Shown here in pieces: positions 9,521 through 18,622 of a DNA stretch of 64,000 nucleotides (position 1 is the stretch's first letter; each line of letters starts with the position of its first letter). Both the position numbers and the translations under genes were made by a program. Below the pieces are notes generated by a model that worked only from the letters and a program-made list of their open reading frames with translations, had not been told where the DNA came from and did not search any database. This DNA comes from Prochlorococcus sp. AG-402-B05. Its GTDB lineage: Bacteria > Cyanobacteriota > Cyanobacteriia > PCC-6307 > Cyanobiaceae. Location: assembly GCA_003279635.1 (NCBI GenBank), contig QCHK01000001.1:102335-166334 (forward strand). Reading direction: 5' to 3'.

Positions 9521-11395
9521 ATGCCAATACGACAGGACGAAAATCAACCAAATAAACGCTTTGGAATAATTAATTTAGTTTTAATTGGTTTTGGCGCGCT
9601 TCTTCTTTTTAGTAGCTTTTTCCCTAACCAAAATACACAAGTACCAAGAGTTCCCTACTCGCTCTTCATTAATCAAGTTGACGATGGAGAAGTTAAACGT
9701 GCATACATAACTCAAGATCAGATTAGATACGAACTTTCTACGGCAGAAGAAGGAGCTCCATCTGTTCTAGCAACGACTCCGATTTTTGATATGGAGTTAC
9801 CTCAAAGGCTTGAGAAAAAAGGCGTCGAGTTCGCAGCTGCACCTCCCAAAAAACCCAACATATTTACTACTATTCTTAGTTGGGTAGTACCGCCACTAAT
9901 ATTCATATTAGTTTTGCAGTTTTTCGCTCGTAGAAGTATGGGTGGTGGTGGAGCTCAAGGAGCCCTAAGTTTCACTAAAAGTAAGGCTAAAGTTTATGTT
10001 CCCGATGATGAGTCTAAAGTAACTTTTGATGATGTAGCAGGGGTAGATGAAGCAAAAGATGAACTTACTGAGATAGTTGACTTTCTTAAAAAACCTCAAA
10101 GATATACAGATATAGGAGCAAGAATTCCTAAAGGTGTCCTCCTGGTGGGACCTCCTGGAACTGGTAAAACTCTTTTATCAAAGGCTGTAGCAGGAGAAGC
10201 AGAGGTTCCTTTCTTTATTATCTCTGGTTCTGAGTTTGTTGAGTTATTTGTTGGAGCTGGTGCGGCGAGAGTTAGAGATTTATTTGAACAAGCAAAGAAA
10301 AAAGCTCCTTGCATAATATTTATTGACGAATTAGATGCTATTGGTAAAAGCAGATCAGGTTCAATGGGCGTAGTTGGAGGTAATGATGAAAGAGAGCAAA
10401 CTCTTAATCAACTACTTACAGAGATGGATGGATTTTCTTCAACTGATAAGCCTGTAATTGTACTTGCAGCCACAAACCAACCTGAGGTGCTAGATGCAGC
10501 ACTATTGCGTCCAGGTAGATTTGACAGGCAAGTTCTTGTGGATAGACCTGATCTATCTGGAAGAAAAACTATTTTAGAAATCTATACCAAGAAAGTAAAA
10601 CTCTCTGCAAAAATTGATCTGGATCGGATTGCTCAAGCTACAAGTGGATTTGCAGGGGCTGATTTAGCTAATATGGTTAATGAAGCTGCTCTTCTAGCGG
10701 CAAGAGCTTACAGACCTGAAGTTGAGCAGCAAGATTTAAATGAAGCCATTGAAAGAGTTGTTGCTGGTCTTGAGAAAAAAAGCAGAGTTTTGCAGGATGA
10801 CGAGAAAAAGATAGTTGCTTATCACGAGGTTGGCCACGCAATCGTTGGACACTTAATGCCCGGAGGAAGCAAAGTGGCGAAAATTTCAATAGTACCAAGA
10901 GGGATGAGCGCTTTAGGTTATACTCTTCAACTTCCAACGGAAGAAAGATTTCTAAATTCCAAAGAGGAACTTCAAGGCCAAATAGCTACTCTTCTTGGGG
11001 GAAGATCTGCAGAAGAAATAATTTTTGGAAAAGTAACCACAGGTGCTTCTAACGATTTACAAAGAGCAACTGATATTGCTGAGCAAATGGTGGGGACATA
11101 CGGAATGAGCGATATCCTTGGTCCATTGGCATATGACAAACAAGGAGGAGGACAATTCCTTGGAGGCAACAACAATCCTAGAAGGGAATTAAGTGATGCC
11201 ACTGCTCAAGCAATTGATAAAGAAGTTAGAAGTTTGGTAGATGATGCTCATGAAAAAGCTCTAAATATTCTTAAAAATAATCTTTCATTACTTGAAGATA
11301 TTTCTCAAAAAATTCTTGAGAAAGAAGTCATAGAAGGGGATGATCTAGTTAAAATGCTTTCAGGCAGCGTAATGCCTGAAAAAGTTTCTAATTAA
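9521..11395 (+). CDS. ftsH: ATP-dependent zinc metalloprotease FtsH
   Basis: A membrane-anchored AAA+ protease that degrades damaged membrane proteins, in cyanobacteria notably photosystem II D1. I start it at ATG 9521 (MPIRQDEN) instead of the ATG 33 bases upstream. Two membrane helices (about 14-33 and 115-135) flank a lumenal domain. Then come Walker A GPPGTGKT, Walker B IIFIDELDAIG, the second region of homology ending LLRPGRFDR, and the zinc protease site HEVGHAIVGH. 624 residues is normal. Cyanobacteria carry about four FtsH paralogues; which one this is cannot be decided here. Confidence 0.96.
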   Translation: MPIRQDENQPNKRFGIINLVLIGFGALLLFSSFFPNQNTQVPRVPYSLFINQVDDGEVKRAYITQDQIRYELSTAEEGAPSVLATTPIFDMELPQRLEKKGVEFAAAPPKKPNIFTTILSWVVPPLIFILVLQFFARRSMGGGGAQGALSFTKSKAKVYVPDDESKVTFDDVAGVDEAKDELTEIVDFLKKPQRYTDIGARIPKGVLLVGPPGTGKTLLSKAVAGEAEVPFFIISGSEFVELFVGAGAARVRDLFEQAKKKAPCIIFIDELDAIGKSRSGSMGVVGGNDEREQTLNQLLTEMDGFSSTDKPVIVLAATNQPEVLDAALLRPGRFDRQVLVDRPDLSGRKTILEIYTKKVKLSAKIDLDRIAQATSGFAGADLANMVNEAALLAARAYRPEVEQQDLNEAIERVVAGLEKKSRVLQDDEKKIVAYHEVGHAIVGHLMPGGSKVAKISIVPRGMSALGYTLQLPTEERFLNSKEELQGQIATLLGGRSAEEIIFGKVTTGASNDLQRATDIAEQMVGTYGMSDILGPLAYDKQGGGQFLGGNNNPRRELSDATAQAIDKEVRSLVDDAHEKALNILKNNLSLLEDISQKILEKEVIEGDDLVKMLSGSVMPEKVSN

Positions 11396-11409
11396 ATCAC
11401 TTGACTTTG

Positions 11410-11434
11410 TATCCTTTATCCACGATAAAGGATA
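11410..11434 (+). terminator. Perfect hairpin between ftsH and argF
   Basis: An 11-bp perfect inverted repeat (ATCCTTTATC against GATAAAGGAT) with a CAC loop lies 15 bases after the ftsH stop and ends 16 bases before the argF ATG. There is no strong T-run after it, so it may attenuate transcription or protect an RNA end instead of acting as a simple terminator. Confidence 0.5.
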
Positions 11435-11449
11435 TTTGAGGCTTATTTT

Positions 11450-12406
11450 ATGGCTTCAGCATTTAAAGGCTTAGCTTCTACTTTAGGCTCTTTTAGTAAA
11501 AACAATTTTCTCTCCTCAGCTGATTTAAATACTGATCAAATCTTATCTTTATTTGAATTAGCAAAACAGCTCAAGAGTGAAAATAGAAGAATAGACCTTG
11601 GAAACAGAATCCTTGGCTTGATATTCAAAAAAGCCTCCACAAGGACAAGAGTTAGTTTTCAAGTAGCCATGGCAAGACTTGGAGGTCAGACTGTTGATTT
11701 GAATCCCCAACTTACACAACTTGGTAGGGGTGAACTCATCAAAGACACCGCTAGGGTTTTGAGCCGCTACTGTGATGTTCTAGCAATTAGAACTTTTTCT
11801 CAACAAGAGTTAGAAGAATATGCTGAGTGGTCAACTATTCCTGTAATTAATGCCTTGACTGACCTTGAGCATCCTTGTCAAGCATTAGCTGACTATTTAA
11901 CTATTCAAGAGAAATTTGGCAAGCTTGAAGGGATAAATCTTTCTTACATCGGAGATGGAAATAATGTCGCCAATTCATTGATGATATGCGGGGCATTGTT
12001 GGGAGTTAATGTAAAAATTTGTTCTCCTAATGGATTTGAGGCTGACCCAAAAATTGTAGAGAAAGCCAAATCTCTTTCTGAGCTGGGTTCAAAGATATCT
12101 ATTAGTAATGATCCTTCAATTGCCGTAAAGGAAGCCCAAGTTATTTACACTGATGTTTGGGCATCTATGGGGCAAGAGGAAGAAAAATTAAAAAGGAAAG
12201 AAATTTTTGAAAAGTATAAAGTCAATCAAAAATTAATAGGTCTTGCAGATGAGGAGGTAATTATTTTGCATTGTTTGCCGGCTCATAGAGGAGAAGAGAT
12301 TACAGAAGAGACTATAGAGAGCAAAAATAGTAATGTCTTTGAACAAGCAGAGAATCGTCTTCATGTTCAGCAAGCTTTGCTTGCTGCTCAACTTGGAGGC
12401 CTTTAG
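11450..12406 (+). CDS. argF: Ornithine carbamoyltransferase
   Basis: Makes citrulline from ornithine and carbamoyl phosphate in arginine synthesis. The carbamoyl-phosphate loop is KKASTRTRVSF, followed by HPCQALADYLTI, the ornithine-side motif, and the C-terminal HCLPAHRGEEI with its catalytic Cys. 318 residues is typical. It is preceded by a hairpin after ftsH and followed by the lexA palindrome, so it is probably its own transcription unit. Confidence 0.96.
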   Translation: MASAFKGLASTLGSFSKNNFLSSADLNTDQILSLFELAKQLKSENRRIDLGNRILGLIFKKASTRTRVSFQVAMARLGGQTVDLNPQLTQLGRGELIKDTARVLSRYCDVLAIRTFSQQELEEYAEWSTIPVINALTDLEHPCQALADYLTIQEKFGKLEGINLSYIGDGNNVANSLMICGALLGVNVKICSPNGFEADPKIVEKAKSLSELGSKISISNDPSIAVKEAQVIYTDVWASMGQEEEKLKRKEIFEKYKVNQKLIGLADEEVIILHCLPAHRGEEITEETIESKNSNVFEQAENRLHVQQALLAAQLGGL

Positions 12407-12423
12407 GGTTGCGATTACGGGAA

Positions 12424-12465
12424 AAATTAGGTACATATGTATTGGAGGACATATGTACCTAATTT
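12424..12465 (+). promoter_or_regulatory. Long palindrome upstream of lexA, probable LexA operator
   Basis: Two 17-base arms (12424-12440 and 12449-12465) are perfect inverted repeats around the 8-base loop ATTGGAGG. Each arm contains GGTACATATGT. The cyanobacterial LexA box is usually written RGTACNNNDGTWCB, and each arm read outward matches it with about one mismatch. The palindrome ends 6 bases before the lexA ATG and starts 18 bases after argF. The natural reading is a double autoregulatory operator; a second role as an argF terminator is possible because the RNA would fold strongly. Confidence 0.65.
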
Positions 12466-12471
12466 ATTCAA

Positions 12472-13080
12472 ATGCCAGGTGAAGCTCTAACTACTGCTCA
12501 GCAAGAATTATATGACTGGCTTGTCAATTTTATTGATGATCAACATCATAGTCCTTCCATAAGGCAGATGATGCAAGCGATGGGGCTAAGATCTCCAGCA
12601 CCAATACAAAGCAGATTAAGACATTTACAAGAAAAAGGTTGGATAAAATGGCAAGAAGGTCAGGCAAGAACACTTCAATTGATAGAAGAAAGTATATCTG
12701 GTGTTCCTGTTATGGGTTCAATAGCTGCAGGAGGATTAGTGGAGACTTTTGATGATGTACAGGAAACTCTGGACTTGAATTCAGTTCTTCAATTAAAAGG
12801 ACTTTTTGCTTTGACAGTAAATGGAGATTCTATGATTGATTCTTATATTGCAGATGGAGATATGGTCTTGATGGAGCCTGTTAATGACCCTTCTCGTCTT
12901 AGGAATGGAACTGTTGTTAGTGCAATGGTCCCAGGATTAGGAACTACTTTGAAACATTTCTTTCGGATTGGAAGCTTAGTTCGTTTAGAAGCAGCTAACA
13001 AAAATTATAAACCTATAGAAATCGATGCTGAACAAGTCCATATTCAAGGGAAATTAGCCGCTGTATGGAGACAAACCTAA
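12472..13080 (+). CDS. lexA: LexA repressor
   Basis: The SOS regulator, or in some cyanobacteria a broader regulator. The N-terminal winged helix (about 8-70) has the recognition segment SPSIRQMMQAMGLRSPAPIQSRL. The C-terminal S24 domain has the cleavage site VMGSIAAGG (Ala-Gly about residues 86-87), the catalytic Ser in NGDSMID and the catalytic Lys in TTLKHFFR. It therefore looks cleavage-competent. 202 residues is normal. It stands at the border between core genome and the integrated elements. Confidence 0.95.
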   Translation: MPGEALTTAQQELYDWLVNFIDDQHHSPSIRQMMQAMGLRSPAPIQSRLRHLQEKGWIKWQEGQARTLQLIEESISGVPVMGSIAAGGLVETFDDVQETLDLNSVLQLKGLFALTVNGDSMIDSYIADGDMVLMEPVNDPSRLRNGTVVSAMVPGLGTTLKHFFRIGSLVRLEAANKNYKPIEIDAEQVHIQGKLAAVWRQT

Positions 13081-13967
13081 TTAATATTGTATTTAAATAC
13101 TATTAAGACTGTAAAAAGAAAATTCAGCTAAAATTGATAGACTAAAGTGACTTATTGGGTGTGAATAGTTTTATCTTTTTTCCGTTTTAAAAAGATCGTT
13201 TTTAAATTAATTATTTTGATATCAGAAAAATTGCATTTAAAGCTTTTTAGGGGGGGGGTTTTCCACTTTTCCACAAAATTCATATTTTTCAAAAAAACTC
13301 AATAGAGATGATGCAATTGAATAAGTGGATTAATGAAAAAATTAGTGGGTAAAATTTAAACATTAGATACTGCAATAGTTTTCAAGTATTCAGTATCTAT
13401 TGATACATTAAAAATTTCTTGTTAAAATTCTCGCACAAAACTTTTTGTAATATGAGGAAAAGAGGAAAATGTGGAAAAGTATCAAAATTCACAAGGACTA
13501 TCGAAAGAGATTGATTTAGTCTAATAAAACTTAAAGAACTTAATGCAAGATCACCTAAGGCCAAGGCAAAAAAGACCAATTTTTTCAAATTAATGGGAAG
13601 ATCATTGAAATCTTCGCAGAAGCTGCTTTGGATAGATTTTGGAATGAGAGAGAGTCAAACCCTTAATAAAGAAAAAGAAATGATTTTTTAATTTAATCTT
13701 GTTTTAAATATTGAGTTGAAAGAGTTATTTTTTGACCTATTTTCTTTGAAAAGCTTTACTTCGATCGGAATAACCAAGTCTTGGAAATATAAAATATATT
13801 ATTTTAATTTAGTTTAATATATTAAATATGGCTCTTTTTACTCATTTTGTGTTTTTAGAACTCAATTATATATACTTAAGTTCTAAAAATGAAATTATTT
13901 ATTTAAGTTAGATTCTTTAAAGTATTGATGAAAAGAGATCATTTATTTCCTATTTGTTTATACTAAA
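13081..13967. other. Gene-free AT-rich spacer after lexA
   Basis: No convincing gene. A weak palindrome follows lexA directly (13081-13106, TTAATA and TATTAA around GTATTTAAATAC). A run of nine G at 13250-13258 stands out in otherwise AT-rich DNA. The longest open frames are low complexity. It probably holds relics of older insertions, none of which I can identify. Confidence 0.5.
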
Positions 13968-14132
13968 AAGAGCCTCTAAAGTATGACTAATAATAAATAT
14001 AAAACAAAATAAGAGGTCAATTTTTAATTGAAATTACTATGTTTTTAAGTTGCTTTTGTTATTGCGTTAACTGCCTATATGGTTAATAAGATTTATAGGC
14101 TCAGCGAAGATAGCAACCTTGAAAATATTGAA

Positions 14133-14640
14133 ATGACTAAAGTCATTCACTCTGTTTCTTAGCTGTCGCAGAAGCAATGACTTCCGCCCTCTCAGCAATA
14201 GAAAATAATCAAGCCTGAGATCTATATAATGCTTTCTTTGGCTCCTGAGTTGGCATTTTGTTTACACATGCTCTAGAGGGAATCGAATCTACATTACATC
14301 GAGGTGGAATATAAAAAAAGCCAATAAACAGGAGATTGAATTAAGGGCAGGATTTGCAGCTGCCTTACTTGCTCAAGGCCCCAGCTGCACCGTTATAAAG
14401 ACCCAACTGAACGAATAGAAAGAATTAAGCATAAGACAAGCTAGAAGAATCACAGCCAAGGCAATGGACTTGATTGTTTAAGATTTTGAAGAGATCAATA
14501 TTGAACGGCCGCAAATGGCTGCACAACTACTCGTCAAACTTGAACAAGCGATGCAAAAAGGACTCATCAATAACCAATCAAGTGGCGTTACTCCATTTGC
14601 TGGACAAATAATTTCACTAGCGTTTGGCTGCTGATTCTTG
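14133..14640 (+). pseudogene. Decayed copy of the element left-end module (two small ORFs)
   Basis: This stretch aligns base for base, with many substitutions, to 18954-19491, where two small ORFs are intact. Here the first ORF (ATG at 14133) hits TAG after nine codons because of a one-base loss relative to the other copy. The second lacks its ATG (TTG in place) and has stops where the intact copy has Glu and Gln codons. Homology extends upstream to about 13968 (AAGAGCC... and the block around 14012), including the untranslated leader. It marks the left part of element A. Confidence 0.8.
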
Positions 14641-15187
14641 ATACAACTCAAGAGGAAGAAGAGGTTTTCAATATTTAACAGAACTGTTTCTCCTACTCCA
14701 ACCGTCCTTTAGTAATCCAAGCCTTGCCGTTATGTTTTTTACATCCTCACACAACAAATCAAACCACTTTTTTTGGTAATGATTGCAATTAATAAATCTA
14801 CTGCTGCTAAGATTCTGGTCCTTTGGAGTCTACCTGCAATACCAATTCTTGCAGGTGCTTTCAATGTGCTTTCTACAGTAATAGTTTAAAAAATTACAAC
14901 GATAAACACTAAAAAAATGCTAGATAATTCAAAAAATAAAGATGGTTCAAATTTTGGAAAAAGTAATAGCTTTCGGAATAGTTGCAAAATAACTATTCTT
15001 GGAATCTTTCTTGTTACTAAATTTGCCTAATTGCTTTTTCCTCTCAAAACAACTATTAATACAAACTTGCTTCTAGAAGCATAAATAGATTTATTTATGA
15101 GTAAAAGTCTACTTAATAGTGATTGGATTTATTGATCTGTTTTACAAGATTTTAAGAATGAATATGCTTGATTTGTATGTTTTCTTT
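14641..15187. other. Spacer with two weak small ORFs
   Basis: It holds no recognisable gene. Two short ORFs could be expressed: 14779-14889, 36 residues with one hydrophobic span (SLPAIPILAGAF), and 14917-15030, 37 residues with a hydrophobic C-terminus. Neither has a convincing ribosome binding site. Picocyanobacterial islands often carry such tiny membrane peptides, but the sequence alone does not decide it. Confidence 0.35.
14779..14889 (+). CDS. Possible 36-residue membrane peptide
   Basis: ATG to TAA, 36 codons, encoding a Lys-containing start and one hydrophobic helix with Pro and Gly (LVLWSLPAIPILAGAF). It is placed between the decayed left module of element A and a leftward DUF2214 gene. 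No family recognised; it could be chance. Confidence 0.3.
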   Translation: MIAINKSTAAKILVLWSLPAIPILAGAFNVLSTVIV

Positions 15188-15643
15188 TCAAGTGAGACCT
15201 ATTCCCCTTGCCATAAGTGTTGCCAAAAAGGGAATAGACGCAAAACCAACAAGTTCAATATTTATTATCACCCTTAACCTAGAAACCAATTTACTAGTGA
15301 CATTAGGCAATTCACCTTTACTTAGGGGCAAGGCCCACAAAACATAAGTAACTGTGGGATAAAGCGATAATGTTCCTACCAAGCCAAAAGTAACGATCTT
15401 TGTCCAAAATATAGGATTTTGTGTATAAAACTCAGAACCTTGCCCAAACTTGATAACTCTATAAATCCCACTAACTAAAAGAGCTATTCCAGCAATGCCA
15501 TAAATAATATCTGCGATAACCATCGATATAGCATCTTTTCGACTTGGATCAGCTTTTAATGAGGTCCGTTCATAAATCAATGCACCAAAACAAAGCATAA
15601 AACTTAGATAATGAACGTAGGCAACCAAGGCATTTGTAATCAC
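15188..15643 (-). CDS. DUF2214-family membrane protein
   Basis: 151 residues with four hydrophobic segments (about 5-24, 40-62, 82-108 and 125-147). AYVHYLSFMLCFGALIYER and the FWTKIVTFGLVGTLSLYPTVTY block match what I know of DUF2214, a predicted four-helix membrane family found in cyanobacteria and proteobacteria. Conserved His, Glu and Arg lie in the first helices. Function unknown. It stands alone, with long non-coding DNA on both sides, inside the limits of element A. Confidence 0.7.
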   Translation of the reverse strand: MITNALVAYVHYLSFMLCFGALIYERTSLKADPSRKDAISMVIADIIYGIAGIALLVSGIYRVIKFGQGSEFYTQNPIFWTKIVTFGLVGTLSLYPTVTYVLWALPLSKGELPNVTSKLVSRLRVIINIELVGFASIPFLATLMARGIGLT

Positions 15644-15946
15644 TTTTCAAAAAAAGAGACATGTGTCTATAAAATACCTCCTAGAAGATCATTTTATACG
15701 CGACCAATTAAAGTAAACACAATATCGAAGGAGGGCCTAGGTCTATTTATTAGATAAGAAAATGATATTAAACATAAAAATTCAACATATTTAGATTTAA
15801 GGGACTTGTTGGTTATCAGAGCCATTCATATCAAATTCACCTCTTATTGGATTTTTGATAAGAGGTAAAAGGATGTTAAAGGATATTTCTAACCTATATA
15901 GATTATTGTTTAATGAATTAATTTAAACCTGTTGGAAATATTAGAC
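15644..15946. other. Intergenic region, promoter side of two divergent genes
   Basis: About 300 bases between the leftward DUF2214 gene and the rightward secreted-protein gene. It includes a direct/inverted pair around 15838-15870 (CACCTCTTATTGGATTT and TGATAAGAGGT), which can fold into a hairpin with TCACCTCTTAT against ATAAGAGGTAA. No ORF of note. Confidence 0.4.
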
Positions 15947-16339
15947 ATGAAACAAAAGATAAAGAAATTGATAGGTAGTTTCTTTTTATTTGTTGTTTTA
16001 ACTGGAAATATTTTTTTCATTCAAACTGATATAGCATACTCATTAGAGGCTAAAGACTCTAATTTAATCGAGAAAATCTCTAAAGATTATACTAAGAAAT
16101 TCTGTAATTCAATTGGTTTTGGTCTTTCTAGAGATAGTGCTATGCGTTTCTCATTTTCAGAAAATAAGGAAATTTTCAAGAATAGGAAAGGCATTAAGAA
16201 TATAGACAAAGAATTATTATCTCAAAAAATAGCATCTTCAATTATTGATGGTTGTGGTTATCAATTAAATTTATACGGAGAAAAAGATATTGAAGAATTT
16301 GCAAATTATTACTTATCAATTGAGCTAGAAAATTCATAA
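15947..16339 (+). CDS. Small secreted protein of unknown function
   Basis: I start at ATG 15947 (the upstream ATG at 15932 adds five residues and spoils the signal). The N-terminus is basic (MKQKIKKL), followed by a hydrophobic core (FFLFVVLTGNIFF) and a likely cleavage near AYS. The mature ~100 residues carry two Cys (in KKFCNSIGFGL and IDGCGYQL) that may form a disulfide. IEKISKDYTKKFC is a pattern I have the impression recurs in marine picocyanobacteria, but I cannot name a family. Confidence 0.55.
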   Translation: MKQKIKKLIGSFFLFVVLTGNIFFIQTDIAYSLEAKDSNLIEKISKDYTKKFCNSIGFGLSRDSAMRFSFSENKEIFKNRKGIKNIDKELLSQKIASSIIDGCGYQLNLYGEKDIEEFANYYLSIELENS

Positions 16340-17150
16340 AATAAGAAATAACTCATAACAAACAATGGAATTTAAAAAATGAGCAGATATATAAGTAACT
16401 AAAACTTGATCCAAAGATTGCAAGATTTTGCATTAATGAATCTGTTCACATTTGGCCAGTAATGTCAAAAAGTCGGAAGCGTTGAACTTGTTGCTTCACC
16501 AGCGAGTAACAAAGATTTTTCAAACTAATGATTTCAATTACCTGCGCTTTTGCATGGCTTTGTGCTGTGCTTATGGTTCCTACTAATGCTGTTTATCTGG
16601 GCGTTAGATCATAAGAAAACAAAAATTAAAAGATATAGAAGTTATGGCTGGAGCTGAAAAGAAATTGCTGCTTCACACAAAGTTTCTCCAATAACTGTTA
16701 GGCGGTGGTCTATGGCTTAAAAGCCGCTTTAGCACTAGTTTTGCCATAGATCCCGAAGGGTGGAAAAGAATTAGTAGGTGATTGCAATTCTTTTTGAGCT
16801 TTTAGATTCTCATAAGGATGGAGATATGTGCTGTCTGCCTATGTTGAGTAGTAGGTCTAGATTTTGCCTTGCCATTTCAAGTGTTTTTCTACTTCCCCCT
16901 TATCTAAACACCTGTTATGTTTGCTTCAATTTAATACTTTTAAATGCATTTGGCTACCCATTAGCTTCACCACCTTGTCGCTAACGGGTAGCAGGGGGGG
17001 TGGGGCTCTTTTGCCAATTATTTCTCATGGCTTCCATGTCTGGAAGCTCGTGTGCATCATCCATGAATTGCGACTAGCGATCTCCATAATCAGCCCTAAC
17101 TTCATTCATTAATCTTGCTAGTGCTCGGCTGTTGTGTGGATCGTGAATAT
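16340..17150. other. Non-coding stretch within element A
   Basis: No gene can be supported. A 28-codon ORF at 16528-16614 encodes a hydrophobic peptide (CAFAWLCAVLMVPTNAV). Two longer frames at 16778-17112 have poor composition and overlap each other. A run of seven G lies at 16994-17000. The region lies downstream of the integrase pseudogene and probably represents eroded cargo. Confidence 0.4.
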
Positions 17151-18422
17151 TCATAAAGTCACCTCTACTCCTTTATTGAATTTTTTTCTTTCTTGCTTCA
17201 AGGTTTCTTGGTCTATCCATTGTCCATAGTGCCTCTGGTGAGTTGTGTTTGTATGCCCCATTGATGCGGCTGCACTCCTTACAGATAAGTGATTAGTTGA
17301 ATCAGCATGGCTACGAAAAGCCCAGCCGTGTCTCAAGGAATATGGAGTTAAATTTGGATCTACTTTTTTCAATTCTTGCCAGCAATCTGTTCTTTCAAGT
17401 AACTGAGCAAATGCAGCTCCAACATCTTGAAAGTGATCTTTATCTCCTTTACTTATCATGTCTATTTTAGATTTAACTGCATAAGGTAATTTCACAGCTC
17501 CAGTAGAAAAATCTTTTAAAAAGTTATAAGCTTCGCCCTTCTTTCTGCCTTTGCAATCCAGTCCAATTGCAAGTCTTGGTTTTCTATTTTCTCTACTCCT
17601 TAAATTCTGTTTAACCTTCGAGCCCACATACAATTCATTTCCATCAGTTTATAACACAGCAAGCTCAGCTAATCGAAGTCCGAAGTAACCAATTAACCCA
17701 TAAGCGGGCCTAAGTTCATATAACTTTTTCTCCTTTAACTTATCTAACAGCCATGAGAATTGTTCTGGCTTTACAGGTGGAGTTGCTTCAATTTGCTCGC
17801 TAAATTTTTTCAGTCCAATTAATTCTTGAACTATTTCTGAATCAAGCGACAACCATTTCATATCTAACCCTTGCCTATTAACAGCCCATTCAAGGAAAGC
17901 CGCTATATCTCCTAAAGCTCTCTTCCTACCCTGACCGCCAGCGGGCATCTTTTCAAAATATCTTTCTGAATACCTTTTATATAGTTCTTTTGAATCTCGT
18001 GGTTTTGGTAGAGACTCTTTTGCTTACACCATCTTTTTGATTCGGCTGGTTGTATCTCTAAGTGTTGTAGTTCTTCTATCACTTTTAGTTTTTAAGTATT
18101 CATCAGCCAGCCAATTCCATTCAACATCTGTTGAATTTTTTCCAATGTCATCTTGTTTTTTATAAAGCTCAAAAGCATTCCTTAGAGATAACTTTCTCTC
18201 TGCCATCAAGTCATGAATGTCCCCAACGGTATCTTGAATTTTTCTCTTGTTATCTTTCTTCCACTCAAGAGGAACAGTCACGCTGGAGCGTGGATTCTTG
18301 CTTCCCTTGCCTTTATTGATGCGGTGAGTTAGCTCAACTTTTCCTGATTTCTGAGTAATAGAAAAACCAATATGACAATCCTCTTTAAGGTTTTGCCGCA
18401 GATTTGTTACCCATTTGTCCAT
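17151..18422 (-). pseudogene. Element A tyrosine recombinase with two in-frame stops
   Basis: Read in a single frame of 424 codons, this is a full-length relative of the intact integrase at 29405-30691. Shared blocks include PRSSVTVPLEW, SDRRTTTLRD, CPAGGQGRKRALGD, GYFGLRLAEL (catalytic Arg), YSLRHGWAFR (His-x-x-Arg) and HQRHYGQW (nucleophile Tyr). The only lesions are TAA at 18024-18026 and TAA at 17649-17651; there is no frameshift. All catalytic residues survive, so inactivation is probably recent. It is transcribed away from the tRNA fragment, the same layout as in element B. Confidence 0.88.
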
Positions 18423-18479
18423 AAAACCTGTCGCCTGTTAGAAAGAGCTTGCCGCAGATTTGCCGCAGTATCCACCGCA
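18395..18479. repeat. GCCGCA repeats at the integrase end of element A
   Basis: GCCGCA occurs at 18395 (inside the integrase start), 18451 and 18462, and ACCGCA at 18474, at 11-12 bp spacing for the last three. They lie between the integrase and the tRNA fragment, where arm-type integrase sites would be. Element B has a different hexamer (GGCGCA) in the same place. Confidence 0.5.
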
Positions 18480-18501
18480 CATTGGGTATGTCTGAGTGTA
18501 T

Positions 18502-18530
18502 TTGGGTATATTTTAGTGGTGAAGTATAAT
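18502..18530 (+). promoter_or_regulatory. Sigma70-like promoter facing the tRNA fragment
   Basis: TTGGGT (18502-18507) and TATAAT (18525-18530) are separated by 17 bases, with an expected start about 18537. That is about 42 bases before the tRNA-Ala 5' half at 18579. It may be the former tRNA promoter, now left behind and firing into the left end of element B. Confidence 0.45.
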
Positions 18531-18578
18531 GATTACGTTGCTTGAGGTTGATTGCAATCACTGTCATCTCAACGATTT

Positions 18579-18622
18579 GGGGCCATAGCTCAGCTGGTAG
18601 AGCACCTGCATGGCATGAAGGG
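18579..18622 (+). repeat. 5' half of tRNA-Ala(GGC), att site between elements A and B
   Basis: 39 bases (18579-18617) are identical to the first 39 of the functional tRNA at 30827, running from the acceptor 5' strand through the anticodon loop. After one mismatch three to four more bases match, and then the sequences part completely. No 3' half follows, so it is not a working tRNA. It is the left attachment copy of element B and also the right end of element A. Confidence 0.9.

Larger units (their letters stand above)
13968..18622. mobile_element. Element A: decayed tycheposon-like element
   Basis: The limits are inferred. The left part (13968-14650) is a degraded copy of the left-end module of element B. 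The right end is an integrase pseudogene (17151-18422) followed by a 44-bp copy of the 5' half of tRNA-Ala (18579-18622). The same order (left module, cargo, leftward integrase, tRNA 5' half) is seen intact in element B. Possible cargo is a DUF2214 membrane protein and a small secreted protein, although those could be older chromosomal genes. I found no tRNA copy at its left edge, so the true left boundary is uncertain. Confidence 0.6.

Noticed and set aside
13250..13258. Run of nine G, with similar seven-G runs at 16994 and 31929
   Set aside because: Striking in AT-rich DNA, and all three lie in the disturbed region, but there is no shared flanking sequence and no four-tract pattern for a quadruplex. 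Probably replication slippage in decaying DNA.
16778..17112. Two overlapping Cys/Leu-rich ORFs
   Set aside because: Composition is unlike other genes here, they overlap out of frame with each other and lack ribosome binding sites.
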